Assembly (NCBI GenBank): GCA_001899065.1
Contig: MKUZ01000006.1
Coordinates: 49,054-113,053, forward strand
DNA from: Devosia sp. 66-22
GTDB lineage: Bacteria; Pseudomonadota; Alphaproteobacteria; Rhizobiales; Devosiaceae
DNA: 64,000 nt
Direction of reading: 5' to 3'
The notes beneath the pieces are model-generated. The model saw only the letters and a list, made by a program, of their open reading frames with translations. It made no database searches and was not told the DNA's origin. This document shows, piece after piece, positions 41,833-51,070 of the stretch (the stretch's first letter is position 1; each line of letters opens with the position of its first letter). The position numbers were made by a program, and so were the translations under genes.

Positions 41833-44800
41833 ATGCACCTGCTCGCGGCACAGGCCGGGGCCCTGCAGCAGGACGGCGAGGCGATCGATCTGGGGCAGAG
41901 CCCCGGACGAATCGTCTTCGCGTCGGCGGCGGATTCCGAGCTGGCGCTGCTGGCGGGCGCAGCGGACCGCGCGGGGGCAGCCGATGTGCGGCTCGCCAAC
42001 ACGCTGCGCCTCGCCCATAATCTGTCGGTCGATCTGTGGCTGGAGCAGACGGTGCAGCATGCAGAAGCCGTCGTCGTGCGGCTGCTGGGCGGCGCAGCCT
42101 ACTGGGCCTATGGCGTCGACCAGCTCGAGGCTACGGCGCGCCACAAGGGCATCCGGCTTGCCCTGCTGCCGGGCGACGCAGTGCCCGACCCAACGCTGGA
42201 ATCGCGTTCGACTGTGCCCACGGAAGAGTGGCACCGGCTGCATGCGTTATTCATCGCGGGCGGACCGGACAATGCGGATGCCGTGCTGGCGCTGCTGCGC
42301 GGGAGCGATGCGGCGGAGGTCAAGCCATTCGCACGTTTCGGCTACTGGCTGCCGGGGCGCGGGGTTATCGATGCGATCGCGGCGGACGACAGGCCTTCGG
42401 TGCCGCTGCTGTTCTATCGCGCGGCGCTCGAGGGGGCGGGCACGGCGACGCTGGAGGCGCTGGTGGCCGAGATCGAGCGGCGCGGGCTGGCGCCGCTGCC
42501 GCTGATGATCTCGACGCTCAAGGAAGCCGCCTGCGTGCGCTTCGTGCAGGCGGCGTTTGCGGCACACCGGCCGCAGGCGATTCTCAATCTCACCGGCTTC
42601 GCGCTGGGGGTCGATGGGCTCGAGGACAAGCTCAATCCGTTCGCCGGCTGCGATGCACCGGTGATCCAACTCGTCCAGGGCGGGCGGCCCGAGGCGCAAT
42701 GGGCGGCCGACAGCCACGGGCTGAGCGCCAAGGACCTCGCGATGCAAATCGTGCTGCCCGAGCTCGACGGGCGGATCGGCGGCATTCTCGTCGGCCACAA
42801 GGCGGAGGCCGTGTGGCACGCGGCGACGCAGTGCCCGTTGTCGGCCTATGCGCCCGATGCCGACGGCATTGCGCGCGCCGTGGCGCTGGCGGCGAACTGG
42901 GTACGGCTGCGCGCGACCCCGGCGACCACGCGCAAGGTGGCGCTGGTGCTCGCCAATTACCCGATCCGCGACGGGCGGCTGGCCAATGGCGTGGGCTATG
43001 ACGCGCCAGCCTCGACGGTGCGCATCCTGCGCGAGCTCGGCGCCGGCGACGTTCCCGCGGACGGCAATGCACTGATCGAGCGGCTGCAGGCAGGGCCCAC
43101 AAACGCGCACCCGGAGCGCGGCGACGGCGTGACCTGGCCGGTCGCGGACTACAGTGCGCTGTTCGCGGAGTTGCCCGAGGCCGTCCGCGCGGCGGTGACA
43201 GCGCGCTGGGGCGAGCCGGAGGCCGATCCGTTCGTGCGTGGAGCGGCGTTCCATCTGCCGGTCACGATGCACGGCAATGTCGCGGTGCTGCTGCAGCCGG
43301 CACGCGGCTACGACCGCGACGAGACCGCGGCCTATCACGATCCCGACCTCGTGCCGCCACACGCCTATGTCGCGGCCTATCTCTGGTTGCGGCACGCGTT
43401 CGGCGCGCATGCGGTGATCCACAATGGCAAGCACGGCTCGCTGGAGTGGCTGCCCGGCAAGGCAACGGCGCTCGACGGCGCCTCCTATCCGGCGCTGCTA
43501 TGGGGCACGCTGCCGCATCTTTACCCGTTCATCGTCAACGACCCGGGCGAGGGCACGCAGGCCAAGCGGCGGACGGGCGCGGTGATCATCGACCATCTGG
43601 TGCCGCCGCTGACGCGCGCCGAGACCTATGGTCCGCTCAAGGACCTCGAAGCGCTGCTCGACGAGTACTACGCGGCGAGCGGCATGGACCGGCGACGCCT
43701 CCGCGATCTACGCAAGCGCATCCTCGACTTCTCGCGCGATACGCGCATCGCCGAGGACATCGGCCTGCCGGCGGACGAGATGGAGGCGCTCAGGAAGATC
43801 GACACGCTCCTGTGCGACCTCAAGGAAGCGCAGATCCGAGATGGGTTGCATGTGTTCGGACAGTCGCCGACCGGACGGCTCGAGCGCGACCTGCTGGCGG
43901 CGCTGGCGCGCGTGCCGCGCGGCGAACGGGCCGAGGACCGGTCACTCATTCGCGCGCTGGCCGACGACCTGGCGCTCGGCTTCGACCCGCTGACGGCTGA
44001 GCTTGGAGCTCCGTGGGACGGCCCGGGCGACTGGCGTCGGGTCGGCGATGTTGTCGAGCATCTGGAGGCGGTGGCGGCTGAGCTGATCGAGGGCCGCCCT
44101 GCCCCGGGGCCGGCATCGGCCGCGGTGATGGCCGAAATCGAAGCGGTGATGCGGCCCCGGCTGCGCGCGTCGGGACCGGCCGAGGTGCAGGCGCTGCACG
44201 ACAGTCTCGCCGGCAGATTCGTGCGACCGGGGCCGTCCGGCGCGCCGTCGCGCGGGCGGCTCGACGTGCTGCCGACGGGACGCAATTTCTACAGCGTCGA
44301 CAATCGCGCGGTGCCGACGCCCACGGCGTGGGAGCTGGGCCGGAAGTCGGCTGAGGGGCTGCTGCTGCGGCACTTCCAGGATCACGGCCACGCGCTGCGC
44401 GCGCTGGCGCTCAGCGTGTGGGGCACCTCCAATATGCGCACCGGCGGCGACGACATCGCGCAGGCGCTGGCCTTTATCGGCGCACGGCCGACCTGGGATG
44501 CGGGGTCGCTGCGCGTCAGCGGCTACGAGATCGTGCCGCTGGCCAAGCTCGGGCGGCCGCGCGTCGACGTGACGCTGCGCATTTCGGGGCTGTTCCGCGA
44601 TGCCTTCCCGCAGCAGATCGCGCTGTTCGACCGCGCCGTCCGCGCGATCGGCGCGCTGGACGAGCCGGAGGACCAGAACCCGATTGCAGCGCGGATGCGG
44701 AGCGATGCGCTGGGGCTGATGCGCGATGGCGCCAGCGAGGCGGAGGCGGCGCTGCAGGCAGGGCACCGCGTATTCGGATCAAAGCCCGGCGCCTATGGCG

Positions 44801-45450
44801 CGGGACTGCAGGCGCTGATCGACAGCGGCACATGGACGACGACGGCGGACCTGGGTGCGGCGTTCCTCAATTGGGGGCAGTATGCCTATGGCGCGCATGC
44901 GGCGGGCGTGCCGCAGCGCGAGCGGCTCGCGGCGCGGCTGAGCGACATCGAGGCGGTGGTGCACAATCAGGACAATCGCGAACACGATCTGCTCGACAGC
45001 GACGACTATTATCAGTTCGAGGGCGGGCTGGTGGCGACGACGGAGGCGCTGACCGGGCGGCGGCCGGTGGCCTATCACAACGACCATTCGCGGCCGGAGC
45101 GGCCGCTGCCGCGCACGCTCGATGAAGAGATTTCGCACGTGATGCGCAGCCGGGTCGTCAACCCCAAGTGGATCGATGGGGTGAAGCGGCACGGCTACAA
45201 GGGCGCGTTCGAGATCATCGCGACGGTAGACTACATGTTCGCCTTCGCGGCGACGACGGGCGCGGTGAAGACGCATCATTTCGACCTCGCCTTCGAGGCG
45301 TTCGTCGAGGACGCGGCGACGCGCGACTTCATCCGCGCCAACAACCGGTTCGGCTATGACGAGCTGATCGCCAAATTCAACGAAGCGCGCGAGCGCGGCT
45401 ACTGGCGGCCGCGCAGCAATCGCGCGCATGAATGGCTGGAGACACCATGA
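41833..45450 (+). CDS. cobN: Cobaltochelatase subunit CobN
   Basis: Large subunit of the aerobic ATP-dependent cobaltochelatase that inserts cobalt into hydrogenobyrinic acid a,c-diamide together with CobS and CobT (not in this window). At 1205 residues it is slightly shorter than well-known homologues. Family sequence such as VIHNGKHGSLEWLPGKA, TGRNFYSVDNRAVPTP, VWGTSNMRTGGDDIAQALAF and EISHVMRSRVVNPKWIDGVK is continuous with no frameshift. Stop overlaps cobO as ATGA. Confidence 0.96.
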   Translation: MHLLAAQAGALQQDGEAIDLGQSPGRIVFASAADSELALLAGAADRAGAADVRLANTLRLAHNLSVDLWLEQTVQHAEAVVVRLLGGAAYWAYGVDQLEATARHKGIRLALLPGDAVPDPTLESRSTVPTEEWHRLHALFIAGGPDNADAVLALLRGSDAAEVKPFARFGYWLPGRGVIDAIAADDRPSVPLLFYRAALEGAGTATLEALVAEIERRGLAPLPLMISTLKEAACVRFVQAAFAAHRPQAILNLTGFALGVDGLEDKLNPFAGCDAPVIQLVQGGRPEAQWAADSHGLSAKDLAMQIVLPELDGRIGGILVGHKAEAVWHAATQCPLSAYAPDADGIARAVALAANWVRLRATPATTRKVALVLANYPIRDGRLANGVGYDAPASTVRILRELGAGDVPADGNALIERLQAGPTNAHPERGDGVTWPVADYSALFAELPEAVRAAVTARWGEPEADPFVRGAAFHLPVTMHGNVAVLLQPARGYDRDETAAYHDPDLVPPHAYVAAYLWLRHAFGAHAVIHNGKHGSLEWLPGKATALDGASYPALLWGTLPHLYPFIVNDPGEGTQAKRRTGAVIIDHLVPPLTRAETYGPLKDLEALLDEYYAASGMDRRRLRDLRKRILDFSRDTRIAEDIGLPADEMEALRKIDTLLCDLKEAQIRDGLHVFGQSPTGRLERDLLAALARVPRGERAEDRSLIRALADDLALGFDPLTAELGAPWDGPGDWRRVGDVVEHLEAVAAELIEGRPAPGPASAAVMAEIEAVMRPRLRASGPAEVQALHDSLAGRFVRPGPSGAPSRGRLDVLPTGRNFYSVDNRAVPTPTAWELGRKSAEGLLLRHFQDHGHALRALALSVWGTSNMRTGGDDIAQALAFIGARPTWDAGSLRVSGYEIVPLAKLGRPRVDVTLRISGLFRDAFPQQIALFDRAVRAIGALDEPEDQNPIAARMRSDALGLMRDGASEAEAALQAGHRVFGSKPGAYGAGLQALIDSGTWTTTADLGAAFLNWGQYAYGAHAAGVPQRERLAARLSDIEAVVHNQDNREHDLLDSDDYYQFEGGLVATTEALTGRRPVAYHNDHSRPERPLPRTLDEEISHVMRSRVVNPKWIDGVKRHGYKGAFEIIATVDYMFAFAATTGAVKTHHFDLAFEAFVEDAATRDFIRANNRFGYDELIAKFNEARERGYWRPRSNRAHEWLETP

Positions 45451-46088
45451 GCGACGAGCGGACCAAGAAGACCGACCTGATGAGCGAGGCGGAGCGCGAT
45501 GCGTATCACGCCGACAAGATGCGCAAGAAGAAAGAAGCGCGCACCCGCATGCTCGCCACCAAGACGGAAGAGCGCGGCCTCTTGATCGTCCACACCGGCA
45601 AGGGCAAGGGTAAATCGACAGCAGCATTTGGAATGGTGTTCCGCTCGATCGGGCATGGCTTCCCTGTTGGCGTGGTGCAGTTCGTCAAGGGCGCCTGGGG
45701 AACGGGCGAGCGCGACGTGCTCGAGAAGTTCCCCGACCTGGTGACGATCAGGGCGATGGGCGAGGGCTTCACCTGGGACACGCAGGACCGCCAGCGCGAC
45801 CTCGCGGCGGCCCGCGCTGCGTGGGAGGAGGCCAAGCGGATGATCGCCGACCCGCACTACAAGATGGTGCTGCTCGACGAGCTCAACATCGTGCTGCGCT
45901 ACGATTACCTGCCGCTCGAGGAAGTGCTCGAGGTGCTGCGCAACAAACCGCGCGACCTGCATGTCATCGTCACCGGCCGCAACGCCAAGGACGAACTGAT
46001 CGAGATCGCCGACCTGGTCACTGAAATGACCGAGATCAAGCATCCGTTCCGCAGCGGCGTGAAGGCGCAGGCGGGGGTGGAGTTCTAA
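45447..46088 (+). CDS. cobO: Cob(I)yrinic acid a,c-diamide adenosyltransferase
   Basis: 213-residue ATP:corrinoid adenosyltransferase of the CobA/CobO/BtuR type, which adds the adenosyl ligand to reduced corrinoid. The P-loop is HTGKGKGKSTAAFGM, followed by VVQFVKGAWGTGERDVLEKF and MVLLDELNIVLRYDYL. An alternative start at 45432 is less likely because the ATG at 45447 overlaps the cobN stop. It is the last gene of the riboswitch operon. Confidence 0.96.
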   Translation: MSDERTKKTDLMSEAERDAYHADKMRKKKEARTRMLATKTEERGLLIVHTGKGKGKSTAAFGMVFRSIGHGFPVGVVQFVKGAWGTGERDVLEKFPDLVTIRAMGEGFTWDTQDRQRDLAAARAAWEEAKRMIADPHYKMVLLDELNIVLRYDYLPLEEVLEVLRNKPRDLHVIVTGRNAKDELIEIADLVTEMTEIKHPFRSGVKAQAGVEF

Positions 46089-46149
46089 GGGTCGTCACGG
46101 GGCAAGCCGGACACCCCCACCGCTTCTGCGCCGCCCCTTGACCTGCGGT

Positions 46150-46172
46150 GATATGTTATCTTATTACATCGC
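46150..46172. promoter_or_regulatory. Zur box
   Basis: GATATGTTATCTTATTACATCGC closely follows the known proteobacterial Zur consensus (GAAATGTTATANTATAACATTTC), with 17 of 22 defined bases matching, and its core TGTTAT...ATTACA is a near-palindrome. It is 22 bases upstream of the small ORF that starts the zinc transporter operon. When zinc is sufficient Zur should bind here and repress the operon, including its own gene. Confidence 0.8.
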
Positions 46173-46193
46173 ACCGAACGAACGGAGCGGGCG

Positions 46194-46286
46194 ATGGGTT
46201 TTGCGCAGTGGAGCGTGTGGCGGCGGCTGGCGGTGGCTGCGGTGCTCGTGGCGCTGATCTGGCTGGCGCTGTGGGGGCTGCTGTGA
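46194..46286 (+). CDS. 30-residue membrane peptide leading the zinc operon
   Basis: ATG at 46194 with GGAG 6 bases upstream. The product is MGFAQWSVWRRLAVAAVLVA plus LIWLALWGLL, one tryptophan-rich membrane helix with a positively charged start. Its stop overlaps the GTG start of the ATPase gene as GTGA, so ribosomes translating it should flow into the ATPase gene. It could be a coupling leader or a small accessory of the transporter. Nothing in the sequence says which. Confidence 0.55.
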   Translation: MGFAQWSVWRRLAVAAVLVALIWLALWGLL

Positions 46287-47035
46287 GCGCCGCCATCCGG
46301 ATCGAGGATCTGACGCTGGGCTATGACGGGCACCCGGCGGTGCACCATCTGAGCGGCGCGTTCGTGGGCGGGTCGCTGACGGCGATCGTGGGACCGAACG
46401 GCTCGGGCAAGTCGACGCTGCTCAAAGGGATCATGGGCACGCTGACGCCGATCGGCGGCAGAATCGTGCGCGAAGGCGAGATCGCCTACCTGCCGCAGAG
46501 CGCCGAAATCGACAGGAGCTTCCCCGCGACGGTGAGCGAGCTGATCGGGCTGGGGCTATGGAAGCGGCGCGGGCTGTTCGGCGGCCTCGATGCCGCCGAC
46601 CGGGAGCAGATGGCCGCAGCGCTGCATGCAGTAGGCCTCGACGGCTTCGCCAAGCGGCCGATCGATACGCTGAGCGGCGGGCAGATGCAGCGCGCACTGT
46701 TCGCCCGGGTGCTGCTGCAGGACGCGCCAGTGGTGCTGCTCGACGAGCCGTTCACGGCGATCGACGAGAAGACGGTGCACGACCTGATGCACCTCGTGGG
46801 ACACTGGCACGCGGAGGGCCGCACGGTAATCGCCGTGCTGCACGATCTGGAACTGGTGCGGCGGCATTTCCCCGATACGCTGCTGCTGGCGCGCGAGCCG
46901 GTGGTATGGGGGCGCACGCCGGTGGCGCTCAGGCCGGAGAACCTGCAGCGGGCGCGCGCGATGCCCGAAGCCTGGGACGAGCACGCCCCCTGGCACGAGG
47001 ACGGCCAGCACGATCATGCGGGGCACGTGCACTGA
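46283..47035 (+). CDS. znuC: Zinc ABC transporter ATP-binding protein
   Basis: 250-residue ABC ATPase. Walker A GPNGSGKSTLL, signature LSGGQMQRALFARVL, Walker B VVLLDEPFTAID and H-loop VLHDLEL are intact. The C-terminus is histidine-rich (DEHAPWHEDGQHDHAGHVH), common in zinc ATPases of this group. The GTG start at 46283 overlaps the leader peptide stop; upstream in-frame extension is not used. Stop overlaps the permease start by one base. Confidence 0.93.
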   Translation: MSAAIRIEDLTLGYDGHPAVHHLSGAFVGGSLTAIVGPNGSGKSTLLKGIMGTLTPIGGRIVREGEIAYLPQSAEIDRSFPATVSELIGLGLWKRRGLFGGLDAADREQMAAALHAVGLDGFAKRPIDTLSGGQMQRALFARVLLQDAPVVLLDEPFTAIDEKTVHDLMHLVGHWHAEGRTVIAVLHDLELVRRHFPDTLLLAREPVVWGRTPVALRPENLQRARAMPEAWDEHAPWHEDGQHDHAGHVH

Positions 47036-47901
47036 TGTACGAGTATTTCATCGCGCCGTTCGCCCAGTTCGGCTTCATGCAGCGCGCACTCGCGGGCGCG
47101 GTGATCCTCTCGATCAGCGCCGGGCCGATCGGCGTGTTCCTGATGTTCCGCCGCATGAGCCTTGCGGGCGATGCGATGGCGCATGCGATCCTGCCGGGCG
47201 CAGCGGCGGGGTTCCTCGTTTCCGGCCTCGCGATCCTGCCCATGACAATCGGCGGCTTCGCGGCGGGACTCATCGTCGCGCTGCTGGCCGGGCTCGTGTC
47301 GCGCCTGACGCTGCAGCGCGAGGATACGAGCCTTGCCGCATTCTACCTGATCTCGCTGGCGCTGGGCGTGCTGCTGGTGAGCCTGCGCGGCTCCAATGTG
47401 GACCTGATGCATGTGCTGTTCGGCACGGTGCTGGCGCTGAACAACGATGCGCTGCTGCTGATCGGCGCGGTGTCGAGCATCAGCCTTGTCGGCCTCGCGC
47501 TGATCTGGCGGCCGCTGTTCGCCGAATGCCTCGATCCGACCTTCCTGCGCAGCGTCAGCAAAGCAGGGCAACCGGTGCACCTGATCTTCCTCGCGCTGGT
47601 CGTGCTCAACCTGGTGGGCGGCTTCCAGGCACTGGGAACGCTGATGTCGGTGGGGCTGATGATGCTGCCGGCCGCGGCAGCGCGGTTCTGGGTGCGCAGC
47701 ATTGAGGCGGTCGCCGGTCTCGCGGTGCTGATCGGCGTCGCCTCGTCCTATCTGGGGCTGCTGCTGTCCTACCATCTCGAAGTCGCGTCCGGGCCGTCGA
47801 TTATCCTCGTCGCCGGCGCGGCCTATATCGCCTCGCTGATCCTGGGACGCCGCGGCGTCCTGTTCAGCCGTACGCAACCGACCCGCCACAGGATTGCATG
47901 A
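47035..47901 (+). CDS. znuB: Zinc ABC transporter permease
   Basis: 288-residue permease of the ABC-3 family with eight or nine helices. The conserved segment MSLAGDAMAHAILPGAAAGF near residues 40-60 and ALGTLMSVGLMMLPAAAARF near 200-220 are diagnostic. With the ATPase and binding protein it forms an importer of the ZnuABC/AztABC type. It overlaps both neighbours by a few bases. Confidence 0.93.
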   Translation: MYEYFIAPFAQFGFMQRALAGAVILSISAGPIGVFLMFRRMSLAGDAMAHAILPGAAAGFLVSGLAILPMTIGGFAAGLIVALLAGLVSRLTLQREDTSLAAFYLISLALGVLLVSLRGSNVDLMHVLFGTVLALNNDALLLIGAVSSISLVGLALIWRPLFAECLDPTFLRSVSKAGQPVHLIFLALVVLNLVGGFQALGTLMSVGLMMLPAAAARFWVRSIEAVAGLAVLIGVASSYLGLLLSYHLEVASGPSIILVAGAAYIASLILGRRGVLFSRTQPTRHRIA

Positions 47902-48818
47902 TGATGAAGCTGTTTCTCGCCGCTGTTCTTTCGCTCGCTGCCGCCCCTGCCCTTGCGGCACAGGTCAATGCCGTGGCGAGCTTTTCGATCCTGGGCGACA
48001 TGGTGTCCCGCGTCGGCGGCGACCGGGTGGCGGTGACGACGATCGTCGGCCCCAATGCCGACAGCCACATCTACACGCCCAAGCCGTCGGACGCGGCAGC
48101 GGTGGCGGGCGCCGACATCTTCTTCGTCAACGGCCTCGGTTTCGAGGGCTGGATGGATCGCTTCGTCGAAGCGACCGGCTACACGGGAGCGCTGGTGGTT
48201 GCGAGCGATGGTGTGGCGGCGCACGCGATGGAGGAAGAGCACGAGGACCATGACGGGCATGGGGAGCACGAGGGGCACGATCATGGCGCGACCGACCCGC
48301 ATGCCTGGCAGAGCCTCTTGAACGGCGTTCTCTACGTGCAGAACATCGCCAGGGGCCTGTGCACCGTCGATGCCGATGGCTGCGCGACCTACACGGCCAA
48401 CGCGCAGGCCTATGCGGCAGAGCTGACGGCGCTCGATGCGACGGTGCGCGAGCAGCTCGAGGCGGTACCGGCCGAGAGGCGCAAGGTGATCACGACGCAT
48501 GATGCATTCGGCTACTTCAGCGACGCCTATGGCGTGACGTTCCTCGCGCCCGAAGGGATCAGCACCGATGCAGAGCCGTCGGCGGCGGACGTGGCGCGGC
48601 TGATCATCCAGATCAAGAGCGAGGACGTCCGCGCGCTGTTCATCGAGAACATGAGCGACCCGCGGCTGATCCAGCAGATCGCCGACGAGACCGGCGTGAC
48701 GCTGGGCGGCGAGCTCTATGCCGATGCGCTGTCGCAGCCCGATGGACCGGCGCCCGCCTATCTCGATATGTTCAGGCACAATGTCGGCCTGCTGATCCCT
48801 GCGATGGAGGGAAACTGA
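47898..48818 (+). CDS. znuA: Zinc ABC transporter substrate-binding protein
   Basis: 306-residue periplasmic cluster A-I binding protein. The signal peptide ends PALAA. His near NADSHIYTPKPSDAAAVAGA, DPHAWQSLLNGVLYVQNI and TTHDAFGYFSDAYGV contribute the metal-binding residues. A flexible loop with many His, Asp and Glu residues (EEEHEDHDGHGEHEGHDHGA) before the second ligand is typical of ZnuA/AztC proteins that handle zinc. Start at 47898 overlaps the permease stop as ATGA. Confidence 0.94.
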   Translation: MMMKLFLAAVLSLAAAPALAAQVNAVASFSILGDMVSRVGGDRVAVTTIVGPNADSHIYTPKPSDAAAVAGADIFFVNGLGFEGWMDRFVEATGYTGALVVASDGVAAHAMEEEHEDHDGHGEHEGHDHGATDPHAWQSLLNGVLYVQNIARGLCTVDADGCATYTANAQAYAAELTALDATVREQLEAVPAERRKVITTHDAFGYFSDAYGVTFLAPEGISTDAEPSAADVARLIIQIKSEDVRALFIENMSDPRLIQQIADETGVTLGGELYADALSQPDGPAPAYLDMFRHNVGLLIPAMEGN

Positions 48819-49252
48819 TGGCACACGACCACTCCGGCCACGACCATGTGTGGGCCGACGATCTGACGCGCAACCAGGAGCTGGTGCTGGGTACGCTGGC
48901 GCATGCCGAAGCGCCGATGTCGGCCTACGACATCCTCGACAAGCTGCGCGACGAGGGGCTGCGCGCGCCGCTGCAGGTCTATCGCGCACTCGACAAGCTC
49001 ACCGAACGCGGCCTCGCGCATCGGCTGGAATCGCTCAACGCCTTCGTGTGCTGCGCCGACGCGCAATGCCACAAAGCCGGCACGATTGCCTTTGCCATCT
49101 GCGAGACGTGCGGACGGGTGGAGGAGTTCGCCGAGCCGACGGTGGAGCAGAAGCTGAGCGGCTGGAGCAGGGCCGCGGGCTTCGTGCCGGCGCGCATGAC
49201 GATCGAGCTGCGCGGCACCTGCCGCGGCTGCGTGTCTAGCTTGCCTGCCTGA
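48818..49252 (+). CDS. zur: Fur-family zinc regulator Zur
   Basis: 144-residue metalloregulator. The N-terminus is His/Asp-rich (MAHDHSGHDHVWADDL). The winged helix follows (LVLGTLAHAEAPMSAYDILD; PLQVYRALDKLTERGLAHRL). Structural zinc cysteines are in CETCGRV and GTCRGC, with additional cysteines in FVCCADAQCHK. Its place at the end of a zinc transporter operon behind a Zur box identifies it as Zur rather than Fur. It overlaps the znuA stop by one base and the convergent EAL gene by 17 bases. Confidence 0.9.
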   Translation: MAHDHSGHDHVWADDLTRNQELVLGTLAHAEAPMSAYDILDKLRDEGLRAPLQVYRALDKLTERGLAHRLESLNAFVCCADAQCHKAGTIAFAICETCGRVEEFAEPTVEQKLSGWSRAAGFVPARMTIELRGTCRGCVSSLPA

Positions 49253-51026
49253 CCGGCTGCGGCCGCGCCGGCGCGAGGATGAGCGAGGTCAGCGCCGCGA
49301 TGGGCATGGGCGGTGCCAGCAGCGAGCCGCGGAACTCACGGCAGCCGAGGCGCAGGAGCTTGGCGGCCTCTTCCTTGCGCTGCACATTGGGGATTGTGAC
49401 GGCGAAGGATGCCGTGCGCGCCGCATCGATGGTCGCTTCGATCAGCTTGAAGCGCACCGGGTCGGCATCGACCAGCGATACCATGCCCGGCGCGAGGCAG
49501 ATGCGATCAGCAAAGCCGGGGCGCAGATAGTCGACGGTCCGCTCGCTCAAGATGAAGTTCGAGAGCGCGATGGAAATGCCCATGCCGCGCAGCTCAGACA
49601 TGCGCTCGGCAATCATCTCGGCCGGCGGCATCAGCGCGGCGTCGAGGCTGAGCTGCAGCCGCCGCATCTGGAAATTGGTCGCGCCCAGCGTGCCGGCGAC
49701 CTTTTCGGCGAAGACCGCATTCATCACCTGCTGCGGCGTGACGGCGAGGGACAGCGTGACGCCCAGCAGCGGCGCGAGCTCGCCGGTGGCGTGGCGCAGC
49801 GCAATGATGCCGGCGCGCTCCATCATGGCGTTGGCGTCGCGCGGGCTCAGTTCCTCCTGCAGCAGCGGCGACTTGTCGAGCTTGCTCCAGCGCAGCAGTG
49901 TCTCGACGCCGATCATCGTCTCGGAGCGGAGGTCGAGGATGGGCTGGTAGTCGACGGTGAACACCGAGGCCGACACACCGGCGATGGGAGAGTCGGGCTC
50001 TTCCTCGGTGGTCGCCTGCTTGACGGTTTCGACGACAGCGGCGGGGGCGGCCGGGCCGGCGGCCGCGGTCTGTTCGACGAAGGCCGTGGTGATGCGGGTG
50101 GCGCGGCGGATCATGGCACGGCGCAGGGCAGCGAGGCCGAACAGCAGTACAAGGCCGATGCCGAAATAGATGGCGAAGGCCGCGACCGCGGCGTGGCGGA
50201 AGGCGCTGTCGCCGGGCTGTTCGGGCGTCCAGGCGAGAGTGCCGGCAATGTTGCCGCCGCCGTCGACGATGTTGACCGAAGACTCGCCGTGCGCGACCTC
50301 CGTGACCATCTGGGCGATGGGCATCTGGTAGCGGAGCGCGATGTCCTGCAGCGTGCCCGGCGTGACGTGCTTGCCGATCCACAGGATACGCCGCTGCTGG
50401 CGCGGCACCGCGGCCTCGCCCGGCGTGCTCTTGTGGATGGAGACGGCGGCAAGGACCGCCAGCGTCTTGCCGGTGGAGGCGAAGTGGGAGACGACGGCGG
50501 CATCGCCGCTCAGCGAGATCGCGTCGTCGAGTTCCTTGAGCATGCCCTCGGCGGCGGGATAGCGCGCGACGATGTCGCCGCGGATCGACCCCAGATTGTT
50601 CTCGCCGAACTGCACGATGCCCGCCTGGTCGGTGACCATGACGTCGTTGTAGGTGGCGCCCAGCCGCGCTGTGGCGCCCCAGGTGGAATCCATCCAGGCC
50701 GGATCCGGGCTGACCACGACATTGAGGAAGGCTTCGTTCCAGGTGGCTTCGTCAGCGGCGGCGTCGCTGACGCCGTTGCGGAAAGATTCGAGCGCGGCGG
50801 CCATGGCGGTGATGCCGCGCATCTCCTCCTGGCGATCGATCTCGGTCGCCATCGTCACCAGCGCGAAGAAGACGACAAGCGCGCCGCTCACATAGAGCAG
50901 CAGCGCCGGCAAGGCGACGACGAGCGCGAAGGTGCGCAGTGGCCTGTGGCCGAAGGGCTGATAGCGTTCGGGCACGGAGGCGGCGGCTGCGTCGCGATCA
51001 GCCTCGTTCGTGGTGCCCAATGCCAA
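49236..51026 (-). CDS. CHASE4-EAL protein with a degenerate EAL domain
   Basis: 596-residue membrane protein. Helix 1 (about 33-57) and helix 2 (about 279-302) bracket a periplasmic CHASE4-like sensor (ATWNEAFLNVVVSPDPAWMD). The cytoplasmic part from about 355 is an EAL domain: the ExLxR site reads ETLLR at 375-379, but the metal-binding DDFGTG motif is replaced by LSNFILS (489-490 are Ser-Asn), the NxS motif reads SLAVTP, and the KxD lysine region reads RICLAPG. It is therefore very unlikely to hydrolyse c-di-GMP and may be a c-di-GMP receptor or protein-binding module. A CtrA-like site lies 45 bases upstream. Confidence 0.85.
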   Translation of the reverse strand: MALGTTNEADRDAAAASVPERYQPFGHRPLRTFALVVALPALLLYVSGALVVFFALVTMATEIDRQEEMRGITAMAAALESFRNGVSDAAADEATWNEAFLNVVVSPDPAWMDSTWGATARLGATYNDVMVTDQAGIVQFGENNLGSIRGDIVARYPAAEGMLKELDDAISLSGDAAVVSHFASTGKTLAVLAAVSIHKSTPGEAAVPRQQRRILWIGKHVTPGTLQDIALRYQMPIAQMVTEVAHGESSVNIVDGGGNIAGTLAWTPEQPGDSAFRHAAVAAFAIYFGIGLVLLFGLAALRRAMIRRATRITTAFVEQTAAAGPAAPAAVVETVKQATTEEEPDSPIAGVSASVFTVDYQPILDLRSETMIGVETLLRWSKLDKSPLLQEELSPRDANAMMERAGIIALRHATGELAPLLGVTLSLAVTPQQVMNAVFAEKVAGTLGATNFQMRRLQLSLDAALMPPAEMIAERMSELRGMGISIALSNFILSERTVDYLRPGFADRICLAPGMVSLVDADPVRFKLIEATIDAARTASFAVTIPNVQRKEEAAKLLRLGCREFRGSLLAPPMPIAALTSLILAPARPQPVRQAS

Positions 51027-51070
51027 CCGTTTCCCCTCTGCTCAGGAGCAGGAAAGGTAAGCGGTCTGAC

